A DNA stretch of 64,000 nucleotides from Acetivibrio clariflavus DSM 19732 (GTDB lineage: Bacteria > Bacillota > Clostridia > Acetivibrionales > Acetivibrionaceae). Below are positions 9,148-19,150 of this stretch, piece after piece. The notes beneath the pieces are model-generated. The model searched no databases, was not told the DNA's origin, and was given only the letters and a program-made list of their open reading frames with translations. The stretch covers positions 1,426,001 to 1,490,000 of the forward strand of contig NC_016627.1 in assembly GCF_000237085.1 (NCBI RefSeq), in the 5' to 3' direction. Within the stretch, counting starts at the first letter, position 1, and every line of letters starts with the position of its first letter. Both the position numbers and the translations under genes were made by a program.

Positions 9148-10707
9148 ATGTTATTAAAAAAGAAAAAATTGGGAAGAGCCGTTGTTGCCGCTATTTTATC
9201 ATCATGCTTGCTACTCTCGGGATGCGGCGGCAAGACTAATCCACAGCCTAATAGTGGCGCAACAAATGATCCCAATAATGCAGGTAATAATGGTTCAACA
9301 TCGAATTTGGAACCCTATGAAATCAATGCGTATTTTCTTGCACCACAGTGTAAAGACTTACCTCTAGTACAAGAAGAATTAAACAAACTGCTTAAGGAAA
9401 AAATCAACGCTACAATCAAGTTAAACTATTTCTGGTGGGATAGCTATTATGAAAAACAACAGCTGGCAGTATCATCCGGTGAAAAGATAGATATAATGTT
9501 TTCACCTAGCTGGTGGGGATTTAACGACTATGTGGCAAAACAGGCTTGGCTGCCATTGGATGATTTGCTCCAGCAATACGGTCAGGATATTATTGCTAAC
9601 ATACATCCATCATATTTGAAAGCACCGGTTGTAAACGGAAAACTTTATGCTATTCCTACAGCAAAGGATATGTACGGTACGGGCGGATTCATATTTAATA
9701 AAGCACTTGTTGAAAAATACAATTTTGATATTAACTCTATTACTAAGCCAGAGGATATCGAACCATGGTTAGAAATTATTAAACAAAAAGAACCGGATGT
9801 AATTCCATTCTTATCTACAAAAGGTGACCAACAGGCATATTTGGTACAGGATTGGCATGTTAATGTAGGAGACGTAAATGTTCCGGTTGGTTATAGGAAA
9901 ACAGATGGGGATGTTAAGATTATAAATCTTTTGGAAACAGATATTTCACAAAGAATATTTAAATTAAGCCGCAGCTGGTATCTGAAAGGTTATATAAACA
10001 AAGACGTTGCAACATTGCAGGATGGTACTCCAATTAAAAAAGCCGGAAAAGTATTTGCATGGACAGAACAGTTGAAGCCTGGAAAAGCTGAGGAATTGAC
10101 AGCACAGTATGGATATGAACTTGTTCAGGCTGATGCTTGGAAGGGTATTGAATATTATACTACTACTCCTGACTTGACAAACTCACAGTTAGTAATTCCT
10201 AGAACTTCTAAAGACCCTGCAAGAGCAATGATGTTCATCAACTTGCTCTTTAAAGACAAAGAGATTAAAAATCTTCTTAGCTGGGGTATTGAAGGTAAGC
10301 ACTATAAGAAAGTAAGCGAAAACCAGATAGACTTTGCTGATGGTGTTAATGCCGATAACTCCGGTTACTATGGAATTGCACAGTGGGCAATGGGCGGTAA
10401 CCAGTTCCTTGATTACTTGTGGATAAGCGAAAGTCCAGATAAATGGCAGAAGATGGATGAGTTCAATAAAATTGCGAAGCCAATGAAGATTCTTGGTTGG
10501 ACTTATGACTCATCTAACGTAAAATCCGAAATAGCAGCACTTGCTACAGTAGGTCAGAACGAAGTTCAGCCACTTAGCCAGGGATTGGTAGATTACGATA
10601 CTTATTATCCGAAAGTTAAGCAGTCTCTTGAAAAAGCAGGAATTCAGAGAGTTATCGATGACTGCCAGAAATCAGTGGATGAATTCATAAAATCACAAAA
10701 TAAATAA
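9148..10707 (+). CDS. extracellular solute-binding lipoprotein of the ABC importer
   Basis: A 519-residue secreted binding protein. The signal peptide has a Lys-rich start (KKKKLG), a hydrophobic core and a lipobox LLLSGC, so it should be lipid-anchored outside the membrane. A Asn/Gly/Thr-rich linker of about 40 residues follows, then the binding domain with many Trp residues as in sugar binders. I chose the ATG at 9148, preceded by AGAGGAGG, over the upstream in-frame ATG at 9115 because this keeps the signal peptide normal. A strong terminator follows at 10791. The family is LplA-like; the substrate cannot be told. Confidence 0.9.
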   Translation: MLLKKKKLGRAVVAAILSSCLLLSGCGGKTNPQPNSGATNDPNNAGNNGSTSNLEPYEINAYFLAPQCKDLPLVQEELNKLLKEKINATIKLNYFWWDSYYEKQQLAVSSGEKIDIMFSPSWWGFNDYVAKQAWLPLDDLLQQYGQDIIANIHPSYLKAPVVNGKLYAIPTAKDMYGTGGFIFNKALVEKYNFDINSITKPEDIEPWLEIIKQKEPDVIPFLSTKGDQQAYLVQDWHVNVGDVNVPVGYRKTDGDVKIINLLETDISQRIFKLSRSWYLKGYINKDVATLQDGTPIKKAGKVFAWTEQLKPGKAEELTAQYGYELVQADAWKGIEYYTTTPDLTNSQLVIPRTSKDPARAMMFINLLFKDKEIKNLLSWGIEGKHYKKVSENQIDFADGVNADNSGYYGIAQWAMGGNQFLDYLWISESPDKWQKMDEFNKIAKPMKILGWTYDSSNVKSEIAALATVGQNEVQPLSQGLVDYDTYYPKVKQSLEKAGIQRVIDDCQKSVDEFIKSQNK

Positions 10708-10790
10708 ACGAATTCATGACATTGTAAACAGTGGATATTTGAATAAAGTATCGTAGAAAATTAAATATTTTGTTCCCATAACATATATCA

Positions 10791-10841
10791 GCACACCCTA
10801 TTGAAAATTTATAATAATTACTCAATAGGGTGTGCTTTTTT
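10791..10841 (+). terminator. intrinsic terminator after the ABC importer operon
   Basis: GCACACCCTATTGA (10791-10804) pairs perfectly with TCAATAGGGTGTGC (10822-10835) and is followed by six T. Confidence 0.9.
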
Positions 10842-11066
10842 GCTGGGAAGAAGTTTAAAATGGCGATGTTAGAAAGCATTAATGGTATAACCTTATACAT
10901 TTAGGACTAAAACAAGGCTTTTGTTTTAAATATTTTTTTTGTATAATAACAAGTATACAGTAATTATTGGCCTTAAAGGCAATGTTGATAAATTCATATA
11001 ATGATTTGTTTCAGAGTATGCTGTAAAATTGTGAAAATTCTTAATATTAGTTAAAGGAGAATATAA

Positions 11067-12194
11067 ATGGGCAGAGTATCTATGTTTGATTGCTTTGAAG
11101 GTGAGCCTAAGACAAGCTTGAAAGAGTGTTTGCAATTATATTGGGGTTATAGGCTTCTTGAACTTGCGCAAATTCACGGTTTGCAAGTGGATGAAGGGAC
11201 TTCTGATGCCGATATTATCGAACAATTAATTCCGAAAATGCTTGATAATTTTCCTAACGATGTGGAATATTTGAATGAGACAGAATGGTTGTTTTTAAAC
11301 AGGGTTAAGCAAAACCCCAATGAAGAAATGAATGATATAGAAAAAAAGCAATATGCTACATTAAAATGGTTTGGGTATGCCTATTTGTTTAATCATAATG
11401 GGCATATATATCCTGTTATTCCAAAAGAGTTGTTAAGTTTGCTTCCCCAATCATACAGCGAGGAATTTGAGCGCAGGGTTGAACGTAAACAAAAGTTATT
11501 TACATATACGTTGGCTTTGGTAAATCTGTATGGAGCGTACAGAATCGAACAGTTGGTTGATGTCTGGAATATGTACAATAAAGAAAAAATAACCGTTGAT
11601 GATGCTAAAGAATATGTTAGAGCAATGGATAAGCGTCAGGGGTATTTTTGGTATGACAAGGGATATGTTGTTTCAAACCTTATGGAAGATGAGAAACAGT
11701 ATCTCGCTCTTATAAAAAATTCGTACAGAGGCCCCTATTTTTTGCCAACAAAGAGCGATATAGCCTTTTATTCAGATATTGAACATTCATTGTCCTCAAG
11801 CTACTTTAAAAAAATTGAAGAATTTATTTGGAGCAAAAACATTCTGGATGAAAATGAAGTAGAAGACTTGCTTTACGATATTTTAGGTGTATTTCAACTG
11901 GATCTTTCCCTGGAAGTAATTATTGATATGCTGAAAGATATGGGAATAGAACTTAATGATGAAGATGAAGCCGAAGAGTTTATGAGGATGTTAAGGGTTG
12001 CTTCGGATAATACAAGAAAGTGGGGACTGCGCGGACACATGCCGGCGGAATTGGGCAAAAGCAGGGCAAAAGTCCCAGTCGACGGACCGCAGCTTCAAAA
12101 GCCCCAACCTAGAACAGTTAAGAAAATTGGAAGAAATGATCCATGTTATTGTGGGAGTGGAAAAAAATACAAACATTGCTGCGGCAAAATATGA
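11067..12194 (+). CDS. SEC-C motif protein of unknown function
   Basis: A 375-residue soluble protein whose only recognisable part is the C-terminal SEC-C zinc motif ([16 protein letters not shown], last 20 residues), the same CxCx8CC/H tail seen in SecA and many stand-alone proteins. The rest is acidic and probably all helical. AAAGGAGA precedes the ATG. It is a single-gene unit with its own terminator at 12232. I do not recognise the N-terminal part; no function is proposed. Confidence 0.8.
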   Translation: MGRVSMFDCFEGEPKTSLKECLQLYWGYRLLELAQIHGLQVDEGTSDADIIEQLIPKMLDNFPNDVEYLNETEWLFLNRVKQNPNEEMNDIEKKQYATLKWFGYAYLFNHNGHIYPVIPKELLSLLPQSYSEEFERRVERKQKLFTYTLALVNLYGAYRIEQLVDVWNMYNKEKITVDDAKEYVRAMDKRQGYFWYDKGYVVSNLMEDEKQYLALIKNSYRGPYFLPTKSDIAFYSDIEHSLSSSYFKKIEEFIWSKNILDENEVEDLLYDILGVFQLDLSLEVIIDMLKDMGIELNDEDEAEEFMRMLRVASDNTRKWGLRGHMPAELGKSRAKVPVDGPQLQKPQPRTVKKIGRNDPCYCGSGKKYKHCCGKI

Positions 12195-12231
12195 GCTAAT
12201 TATTGGCTTTGGATTAAGAAATTTTGATAAG

Positions 12232-12286
12232 CAAGCATCCAAGATTGAATTGTATATATACAGTTTAATCGTGGATGTTTGTTTTT
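12232..12286 (+). terminator. long imperfect terminator hairpin after the SEC-C gene
   Basis: CAAGCATCCA (12232-12241) pairs with TGGATGTTTG (12272-12281), with further pairing inside down to a TGTATATATACA centre, then a T-run. Confidence 0.7.
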
Positions 12287-12496
12287 GTTTAAAGGTATAA
12301 TTTACAGATGTAAAATTAAAATATTGACTAATGAAGGAATTATAAAGGGAAGAGCAATGTCAGGAGAATGATAGTAAAAACAACTTATGTAACATATTAT
12401 TTTAGTCATACATATTTTAGTGTAGGGAAAAAGTTTTGCTCTAAGCTGAAAAGAGTATATATAATTTGTACACATAACTAATTGGAGGATCAATTT

Positions 12497-12736
12497 ATGA
12501 AAGATAAATATATATCATTAAATAACTTGCCTATAGGCAAAAAAGCACGGGTAAAATTGCTTACTTCCGAAGGAACGACCAGAAGAAGAATGCTGGATTT
12601 AGGTCTGATATCTGATACTGTGATAGAAGCATTGCAAAAAAGTCCGTCGGGAGATCCTGTAGCTTACTATATAAGAGGTGCTGTAATTGCTTTACGCTCG
12701 GAAGAGGCAGCTAAAATATTGGTTGAAGCTCTATAA
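12497..12736 (+). CDS. FeoA-domain protein
   Basis: A 79-residue SH3-like FeoA protein. The motifs LNNLPIGKKARV, RRRMLDLGL and YYIRGAVIALR are typical of FeoA, the small cytoplasmic partner of the ferrous iron transporter FeoB. I chose ATG 12497 rather than an in-frame TTG at 12482, because GGAGGA at 12484-12489 then sits at the right distance. No feoB is next to it, so it may be an orphan iron-transport or regulatory FeoA. Confidence 0.85.
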   Translation: MKDKYISLNNLPIGKKARVKLLTSEGTTRRRMLDLGLISDTVIEALQKSPSGDPVAYYIRGAVIALRSEEAAKILVEAL

Positions 12737-12883
12737 AGGTTGAATCTATAGGTGAATTTATCCTAAAATACTTGATTTTAAAAATTCAATTAAGTATAAT
12801 AAACGTTGCAATTTGGATTAAACTTTAATTATATATTATATATACTTATTTGGTCAATAAAAAATGAACGGGAGATAATAAAC

Positions 12884-13927
12884 ATGGGAAAAAGGTTTTT
12901 AGTAACTGGAGGAGCAGGTTTTTTAGGTATCAACCTTATAAGATTTTTGCTAAATAAAGGCTGTGAAGTAACTTCCCTTGATATTGCCGAGTTTGATTAT
13001 GAGGATGTTAAAGATAAAGTTAGGATTATCACAGGCGATATCAGAGACAGAAAAATTGTCGATCAGGCAATGGAACAAGTGGATATAGTGGTTCATGCTG
13101 CGGCAGCTTTGCCTTTGTATAAAAAAGAGGATATTTTTTCAACTGATGTGGACGGAACCAGGAATGTAGTTGATTCGGCATTTACACATGGAGTGGAGAG
13201 GGTAATACACATATCTTCAACGGCTGTTTATGGTATTCCGGATCATCATCCTTTAATGGAGGATGACAAACTTGATGGAGTTGGTCCTTATGGACAGGCA
13301 AAGATAAAGGCTGAAGAAGTATGTTTGGAATATAGAAATAAAGGTATGTGTATACCGATAATTCGTCCGAAGTCTTTTATCGGACCGGAAAGGCTGGGAG
13401 TTTTCGCTCTTTTGTATGATTGGGCAAAGGATGGTAAGAATTTTCCAATGATAGGAAGCGGAAACAACAGGTATCAGCTTTTGGACGTGGAGGATTTATG
13501 CGAGGCAATATATCTTGCTGCCGAAGGCCCTAAGGATAAGGTAAACGATACTTTTAATATAGGCGCAAAAGAGTTTACTACAATGAAGGAAGATTATCAG
13601 GCTGTATTGGATTATGCAGGATTCGGCAAGAAAATTATAGGTTTTCCTGCAAAACCGGTGATTCTTGCCTTGAGGATATTGGAGTTCTTAAAGCTGTCCC
13701 CTCTATATAAATGGGTTTATGAGACAGCCTGTGAAGACTCTTTCGTATCCATAGAAAAGGCAGAAAAAATATTGGGCTTCAAGCCTAAATATTCAAACAA
13801 GGATGCTTTGATCAGAAACTATAAATGGTATTTGGAAAATTTGGATAAATTTCAAGGAAAGACGGGAATATCCCATAGAGTGCCGTGGAAGCAGGGCATT
13901 CTCAAAGTGGCAAAATTCTTCTTCTAA
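12884..13927 (+). CDS. NAD-dependent epimerase/dehydratase (extended SDR)
   Basis: A 347-residue extended short-chain dehydrogenase. The Rossmann motif GGAGFLGINL is at the N-terminus, GDIRD follows, and the catalytic pair appears as YGQAKIKAE (Tyr-x3-Lys) after a Ser/Thr-rich HISSTAVYG. Such enzymes epimerise or dehydrate nucleotide sugars or act on 3-beta-hydroxysteroid-like substrates; the substrate is not clear here. ATG 12884 is preceded by GGGAG. The reading frame is open upstream to 12806 but without a ribosome site. It ends just before an IS1182-type insertion. Confidence 0.85.
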   Translation: MGKRFLVTGGAGFLGINLIRFLLNKGCEVTSLDIAEFDYEDVKDKVRIITGDIRDRKIVDQAMEQVDIVVHAAAALPLYKKEDIFSTDVDGTRNVVDSAFTHGVERVIHISSTAVYGIPDHHPLMEDDKLDGVGPYGQAKIKAEEVCLEYRNKGMCIPIIRPKSFIGPERLGVFALLYDWAKDGKNFPMIGSGNNRYQLLDVEDLCEAIYLAAEGPKDKVNDTFNIGAKEFTTMKEDYQAVLDYAGFGKKIIGFPAKPVILALRILEFLKLSPLYKWVYETACEDSFVSIEKAEKILGFKPKYSNKDALIRNYKWYLENLDKFQGKTGISHRVPWKQGILKVAKFFF

Positions 13928-13943
13928 ACCAAACATAGAACAG

Positions 13944-15683
13944 AGAACAGGGGACGGTTCGAAACCACTGAAAAAGTAGGGTTTTTTAAGCCACTTTTAC
14001 AGTTTTATACAGCCGAAAACATTTAATTCTAATTTTCAAAAGCAAAAAATAATGATTATTTTTACTTAAAGAGGATACCAGTTGGGCTATCCTCTTTAAA
14101 TTTACTGCCAATGCTGTTAATTTTGATTGCATTGACATGCTTCTTAAGCCGTACCCTCGGGCACGGCTTAATCCATGAAATCTCTTCATCTCTCCATTTT
14201 TCCACTCTTGACTTGCTCGTTCTTTATATTTTTCTATAAATTCCTTCGTTTTTGCTCTTTGGCTGTATTCATAATATTCAGGTATATTTACACTTATTTC
14301 TAGAGTATTTGATTTCCCTATTTTGAAGCATTGATCTTTCTTTGGACATTTTTGACATCCTTCTACATCAAACTTATATTTCCATGATTCTCGACCGTCT
14401 CTTTTTCTTATCTTTCTCTGCTTCTCTACGGTATAATTCCCATAATCACAAAACCATTGGTCCGAATCCTTATTATACGCATATTTACTCTCATCTATTT
14501 TGTATACCATTTCACTAATCGGTATGTACGCTTCGGCACCGTTTTCTTTTATTACATCTAAAATTGGCTTCCTGAAATATGCTTTATCCCCATATACCTC
14601 TTTTATTTCTATTCCGCTATCCTTTGTCAAATCAATTAATTCTTCAAATCCTGTACCGTCAACGTATGCACCGTTATATACCCTTACTGCCGTTATTATC
14701 CTTTCTTTTGTCGTCATTGCATACTCTGTTTTATATCCAAAAAAACTTTCTGTTTTCGATTTATATCCTACTCTTGCATCCTGGTCTACTAATGACCTTA
14801 TACTCTTTTGTTCTATAAATTTTGGGTCTTCTAATATCTCACGGGCTTTTTCTATAACTTTGCATGTTTTCGTATGTTTTTCCCCTTCAATTTTTTCTTC
14901 AACCTGCGCAATTACTTCTTCCACATAAGCCTTCATTGTCGCTTTTGCTTCTCTATGATCTGCTATTTCCTTATAGTTTGGAATATTTGTATTGATTTCT
15001 TCCGGTATCTCTCCTGCCTCTTTTTCTAAATTTTTAAATATCTTTTTGGCAATATGTTTTAATATCCTCTCGGGTACTTTTTTTACAGTATTGGCATGAG
15101 TGTGTGTACAATCAATACTAATTCCACCAGACTTAATTATATTTTTTTCTACACACTGTTTTACTACTTCCGTTATTATTTCATCCATTGTAACTTCCTG
15201 TAGCCTGTGAACTCTGAATTTTGCCAGTAAACTCGGATGGGGAAGTTCTTCTTCAGGATTAATTCCAAGAAACCATAAGTAAGCCAGATTTAATGAAGCT
15301 TCCTCGATTACACGTTCATCGGATAAGTTGTACAAATATTGAAGAATTAAAAGCCTTAACATAAGTTCAGGTTCTTTTGCAGGTCTGCCATAATATTTAC
15401 AATAGGACTTTTCGAGTAGTTTATTAATAAAACTAAAATCAATTGCATTATTTATTAATTTAAGTATATGATTTTCTGGAATTTTATTGTATAATATTGA
15501 ATAGATGCTTAATTGATTATTTTTATCTTTTAGCATTTAAAAAACCTCCTTTGTGGTGTTGGTTTTGCGTGATTCCATTATACCATTGAAGGAGGTTTTT
15601 TACTATATATTTGTTGAAATATATTGAATGTTTTACATTATTTATTTGGTGTTTTTCAGTGGTTTCGAACCGTCCCCTGTTCT
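13944..15683. mobile_element. IS1182-family insertion sequence with perfect 32-bp ends
   Basis: A 1740-bp element around the minus-strand transposase. The ends 13944-13975 and 15652-15683 are perfect 32-bp inverted repeats (left end begins AGAACAGGGGACGGTTCG). Just outside both ends a further inverted ATAGAACAG copy occurs, directly abutting on the left and 3 bp away on the right, so the true ends could be about 9-12 bp further out. No clear target duplication is visible. Intact transposase and perfect ends suggest it is recent and could still move. Confidence 0.88.
13986..15536 (-). CDS. IS1182-family transposase
   Basis: A 516-residue DDE transposase. The N-terminal DUF772-type region reads YYGRPAKEPELMLRLLILQ and LSDERVIEEA. 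The DDE part includes SIDCTHTHANT and EVYGDKAYF, and a Cys cluster CQKCPKKDQCF precedes the C-terminal RARGYGLRSMSMQ. It lies inside the 32-bp inverted repeats and is full length, so probably active. Confidence 0.9.
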   Translation of the reverse strand: MLKDKNNQLSIYSILYNKIPENHILKLINNAIDFSFINKLLEKSYCKYYGRPAKEPELMLRLLILQYLYNLSDERVIEEASLNLAYLWFLGINPEEELPHPSLLAKFRVHRLQEVTMDEIITEVVKQCVEKNIIKSGGISIDCTHTHANTVKKVPERILKHIAKKIFKNLEKEAGEIPEEINTNIPNYKEIADHREAKATMKAYVEEVIAQVEEKIEGEKHTKTCKVIEKAREILEDPKFIEQKSIRSLVDQDARVGYKSKTESFFGYKTEYAMTTKERIITAVRVYNGAYVDGTGFEELIDLTKDSGIEIKEVYGDKAYFRKPILDVIKENGAEAYIPISEMVYKIDESKYAYNKDSDQWFCDYGNYTVEKQRKIRKRDGRESWKYKFDVEGCQKCPKKDQCFKIGKSNTLEISVNIPEYYEYSQRAKTKEFIEKYKERASQEWKNGEMKRFHGLSRARGYGLRSMSMQSKLTALAVNLKRIAQLVSSLSKNNHYFLLLKIRIKCFRLYKTVKVA

Positions 15684-15685
15684 AC

Positions 15686-15760
15686 CCTGTTCTATTTGAA
15701 TCAAACAAGGGACTGAATCAAACAAGGGACGGTTCTCTGTTTGATATTCAAATTGGCAAA
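15686..15760. repeat. extra GGGACGGTTC repeats outside the IS right end
   Basis: Right of the IS1182 end lie CTGTTCTAT, two copies of AATCAAACAAGGGAC, and another GGGACGGTTC that is also part of the IS end, followed by CTCTGTTTG, which inverts CAAACA. This looks like an old end of a related element or a small non-autonomous relative. Confidence 0.5.
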
Positions 15761-15789
15761 ACAGCTCCTGATAATTGGTTTTTTGCAGT

Positions 15790-15811
15790 AACCCGCCATA
15801 TATGGCGGGTT
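15790..15811. terminator. palindromic hairpin, possible bidirectional terminator
   Basis: AACCCGCCATATATGGCGGGTT is a 22-bp perfect palindrome followed by TTAATAGTTTT. It separates the IS region from the SpoIIE-type gene. Confidence 0.5.
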
Positions 15812-15919
15812 TAATAGTTTTATCGGTTATTAAGAATAATTTATAGTTTTTTTAGATGCTCATGTATATTTGTGATATAATCATGTCAAACAAATACGGT
15901 ATTTAGGGGGAAATGATTT

Positions 15920-17068
15920 GTGTTGAAAAGTGTTGACTTTGCAAAAATAAATGAAACAATAGCCGATATAATCGATGATCATATTCTGGTTTGCAATACG
16001 AATGGAGAAATCATTTTCTCAAATAAAGCTATGCAGACATACCTCAGTTATACTGATATGGAATTAAAGCATAAGTCGCTTTTTGATATAGTTGAGGACA
16101 ATTATATAAACAAGGCTAAATCCTTTATTGAAACTGCATCGGAAAGGCCTTCAGGATGGGAAAAGCTTTTATTTGTTGGCAAAGATAAAGTTGTAAAACT
16201 TCATATAAAAATTTTCCGGAAAGATGATCTTATATATATTTACGGTAATGAAAAATACATAGAGTACGAGAAAATACGGCATAAGCTGGATATTGAAATA
16301 GCGAATGCAATAAAGATTCACAAACGTTCTCTTCCTGAAAGTATTCCCGACAACGAAAATATTTCATTTGCCTCCTTGTATATCCCTGCACAAAAACTTG
16401 GAGGAGATTTGTTCGATGCTTTTAAGGTGGATAACGGATTGTTGAATGATTTTTTCGAACAATATGTATGTTTTATAGCCGATGTTTCAGGACATGGTCT
16501 TGATAGTGCCATGCTGGCTATATATGTTAAGGATACAATAAGAAGTTATTTTAGACTTAAGCACACACCGGGACAATTATTATCTCCTAAGGAAATAATA
16601 AACTTTTTCGTCGAACAATACATTAAGGAGGGCTATCCGGAGGAATACCTGGTCTGCCTTGTTCTGGTAGTTTTTGATTTGAATACAAAGGAATTGATTT
16701 ATTGTAATGCAGGATTTCATAAATATCCTTTACTGGTGAGGAATGATGAAAAAATAGTTGGACTGAATAAAGTAGGCTTGCCAATAACAACAGCAATAGA
16801 TACTGGTCTGCTAAAATATGAGGATCATTCCCTGCCTTTGTCTCCAGGAATGACTTTGTTTATGATGTCGGACGGATTACCGGAACAAAGGGTTAATAAT
16901 GAATTTTATGAAAATAGACTAAAAGAACTTTTGACTGAAGTTTCTTGTTTGAAGCCTGCTCAAATTGTGCAAAAAGTTCATAAAGACTTTACAGATTTTT
17001 TGAATCATGAGAAAATTAATGATGATATAACCTTAGTTGTTGTTAAATTACCCGAAAAATCAAGATAA
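15920..17068 (+). CDS. PAS-domain SpoIIE/RsbU-like serine phosphatase
   Basis: A 382-residue regulator. The N-terminal ~115 residues look like a PAS sensor domain (ILVCNTNGEIIFSNKA). Residues about 130-380 are a PPM/SpoIIE-type phosphatase with GGDLFDAF, IADVSGHGLDSAMLA, MSDGLPEQR and NDDITLVVVK carrying the metal-binding Asp residues. Such proteins usually dephosphorylate an anti-anti-sigma factor and so control an alternative sigma factor. The start is GTG 15920, 9 nt after AGGGGG. No anti-sigma or anti-anti-sigma gene is adjacent, so the target lies elsewhere. Confidence 0.88.
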   Translation: MLKSVDFAKINETIADIIDDHILVCNTNGEIIFSNKAMQTYLSYTDMELKHKSLFDIVEDNYINKAKSFIETASERPSGWEKLLFVGKDKVVKLHIKIFRKDDLIYIYGNEKYIEYEKIRHKLDIEIANAIKIHKRSLPESIPDNENISFASLYIPAQKLGGDLFDAFKVDNGLLNDFFEQYVCFIADVSGHGLDSAMLAIYVKDTIRSYFRLKHTPGQLLSPKEIINFFVEQYIKEGYPEEYLVCLVLVVFDLNTKELIYCNAGFHKYPLLVRNDEKIVGLNKVGLPITTAIDTGLLKYEDHSLPLSPGMTLFMMSDGLPEQRVNNEFYENRLKELLTEVSCLKPAQIVQKVHKDFTDFLNHEKINDDITLVVVKLPEKSR

Positions 17069-17141
17069 AAGGGTGTAATGGAATTTGAAGCTAAGGAAAG
17101 TAATTTAACTATTTTATAATGAGTTCATGGAGGAAATTGAT

Positions 17142-17351
17142 ATGAATCAGATATTAGAGGGGATTTTGGAAGCTATTGAAGATGAAATTCGAGCTCAAAA
17201 GCATTATGCAATGCTGGCTGAGAGAGCAGAGGATCCGGAAGTTAAGAAATTTTTCGAGCAATTGAAAATGGAAGAGGAAAACCACGAGAAGATACTTAGA
17301 AACCGGTATGAAGCCTTTTCGAAAATGTTAAAGACAGCTAAGGGCGAATGA
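17142..17351 (+). CDS. rubrerythrin/ferritin-like mini protein
   Basis: A 69-residue protein that looks like half of a ferritin-like four-helix bundle. It has EAIEDEIRAQKHYAMLAE in the first helix and EEENHEKIL (E-x-x-H) in the second, the ligand pattern of one side of a di-iron site. Full rubrerythrins carry two such helix pairs, so this protein would have to dimerise to form the site. The ATG at 17142 follows GGAGG at 17129-17133; an earlier in-frame ATG at 17127 overlaps that site and is less likely. A role in oxygen or peroxide protection is a family-based guess. Confidence 0.75.
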   Translation: MNQILEGILEAIEDEIRAQKHYAMLAERAEDPEVKKFFEQLKMEEENHEKILRNRYEAFSKMLKTAKGE

Positions 17352-17455
17352 AGCTAAAATTAGTTGGAATAATGCTTAGGCAGGAACTTTGTAAATAACA
17401 AATTGATTCTGTAAGGTAAAATTCCATATGATTCAGAGGTCTTAGTTACCACAAT

Positions 17456-17490
17456 TGCTGCAAGGATATTGTATCTTGCAGCATTAAAAA
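17456..17490 (+). terminator. hairpin after the rubrerythrin-like gene
   Basis: TGCTGCAAGGATA (17456-17468) pairs with TATCTTGCAGCA (17472-17483) with one bulged G. The following tract is TTAAAAAA, so termination rightward is weak. Confidence 0.45.
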
Positions 17491-17605
17491 AACATTGAAG
17501 ATTAGTTTACTTATAGTAGCATATTTTTTCTCAGTTGATAGAACTAATTTACAGATATAGTTTATAAAAATTATGTAGATTTCGCCTTTTGCTATTTGAC
17601 TATAG

Positions 17606-18685
17606 TTGGGAAATTCATATAATGGCTTTGTTGAAAAACATGGTATTAAACCAAACCGAAATTATGAAGATGGAAGGAGTATTCGGTTTGATTTATCGGG
17701 AGATGAATTCGAAAGCTATGCTGTTAGTACGGCTAAAAATTATTTGGAATATGATGAATGTACCTTCAATGAGTTGGACTTTGATGGAGATGGTGAGGAC
17801 GAAATAGGCATACCGCTTCATAGCGGTGCCGGCGGTGAGTTTATGGTGGATGGCTTTGGCATTTTTAAGAAGAACCAGAATGGACTTTATGAAAAATATG
17901 CCTTTGGTCCATAGTGCTCGATGCGTGATGCAATGCGATTGATTAAATATAATGACAGAATTTATTTTATAACTAATCCCTTTTCTGATACTAATAATGA
18001 ACTTCACAATATTACAGCACGTTCTATTGACAAGAATGGGAAAGGACACGAAGTTAGTATTAGCTGTACAAAGTATAATCCTAAAGAAATCATTACAAAA
18101 GTATATGGTAATTATAATACCGACGAGTTCAGCAGTTTTTTGAAAGAGATCAAGGCACAGGCATATGAAGCGATAGCTGCAACAAAAAGTCATAGAATGT
18201 ATAATCCTAATACTGCAAATCCGGTAAAAAAGACCGATTTACCGGAGAATATATTATCAGGCTTTATACCGCATGATGTTTATTTTGGGGTTGATTTTGA
18301 TAATGATGGTGAAAAAGAATTCATTAGAAAAGCTCATGTTATAACTCAATCAAAATATTATAATGATTATAATTTGTTCCAAGTATATGATAGCCAATCA
18401 AAACTTTCTGAAACGGTTGAACCAATAATGGATCTTTTGCCCTAGGAAGATTATTTTGGTTTGCATTCCGGTGGGAATCTCTATGACCTTTTGCCTATAG
18501 GAGATAAAGTTGTCCAGTTTTGGACGCGTGAAAAAGATAACGTGACTTATTGTGTAGTACTGACAAGGAATGAGCTTTTGTATTGTTTACATGTTTACGT
18601 AGTGAAAAACAATCAAACCATACCTGTTTGCCATAGTCTTTTATTTGATGAGGTACAAGATATTGAAGTGAAATTTTTTGACTAA
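17606..18685 (+). pseudogene. hypothetical protein gene with two in-frame TAG stops
   Basis: One reading frame runs from about 17606 to 18685, broken only by TAG at 17912-17914 and TAG at 18443-18445; the frame never shifts. The three pieces read as one protein: Asp/Gly-rich stretches such as DFDGDGEDEIGIP and DFDNDGEKEF resemble VCBS/EF-hand-like calcium loops and recur in the first two pieces. No good start or ribosome site is present, and TGA and TAG codons lie in frame just upstream of 17606, so the N-terminus (perhaps a signal peptide) is lost. Most likely a decaying gene; stop-codon readthrough is a weaker alternative. No function recognised. Confidence 0.65.
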
Positions 18686-18695
18686 CTTTTACTGT

Positions 18696-18845
18696 TTACT
18701 CAAATTCAATTTGCTCTTCTTCAAGTTTTTCCCTGTAAAGCTGAATGATTTTATCGTATACAGCTTTGTTAACAATACCGGTGATATAAATAAATATCCT
18801 TCTGTAGTTTCTATATCTCCTTAGTCTACTTCTTCTGTTGTGAGT
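18696..18845 (-). pseudogene. C-terminal gene remnant, unknown
   Basis: On the minus strand a frame ending with TAA at 18696-18698 encodes a coding-like tail (ITGIVNKAVYDKIIQLYREK, then an acidic end). No start codon is available. The neighbouring frame just upstream also reads protein-like, so a frameshift is possible. The rest of 18686-19138 has no gene that I can see. Confidence 0.3.
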
Positions 18846-19150
18846 AAACTGTATAATGAATGAAAATCATCAAGCAGCAGTAAATTGTTACAAGTGGTAA
18901 GTAATGGCAATGTTTACAAAAACCTGCTTGTCAATGAAACTATTTTTTTCATACTATAATACCTGTTATAAAATAAATTATAATTCAAAATCAGAAAATT
19001 AAATTCTTTTTTTGCACGATTCAATAAATTATATTATAGTTACTATTGTGTTATAAGCTCCTAAAGAAACGAGTTTGCTAAGTTTTTTATAGTATGCTAG
19101 AATTTTGATTATAAAGATAAGTAGCAGTAACGGTTTTAGGAGGTGTTGTT

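Noticed and set aside
15611-15814. 67-codon frame across the IS1182 right end
   Set aside because: It spans the inverted repeat and flanking repeats and has no ribosome site.
17912-18445. Pyrrolysine or amber readthrough
   Set aside because: No pyl genes or suppressor tRNA in the window, the gene also lacks a start, and other genes here use TAG as normal stop.
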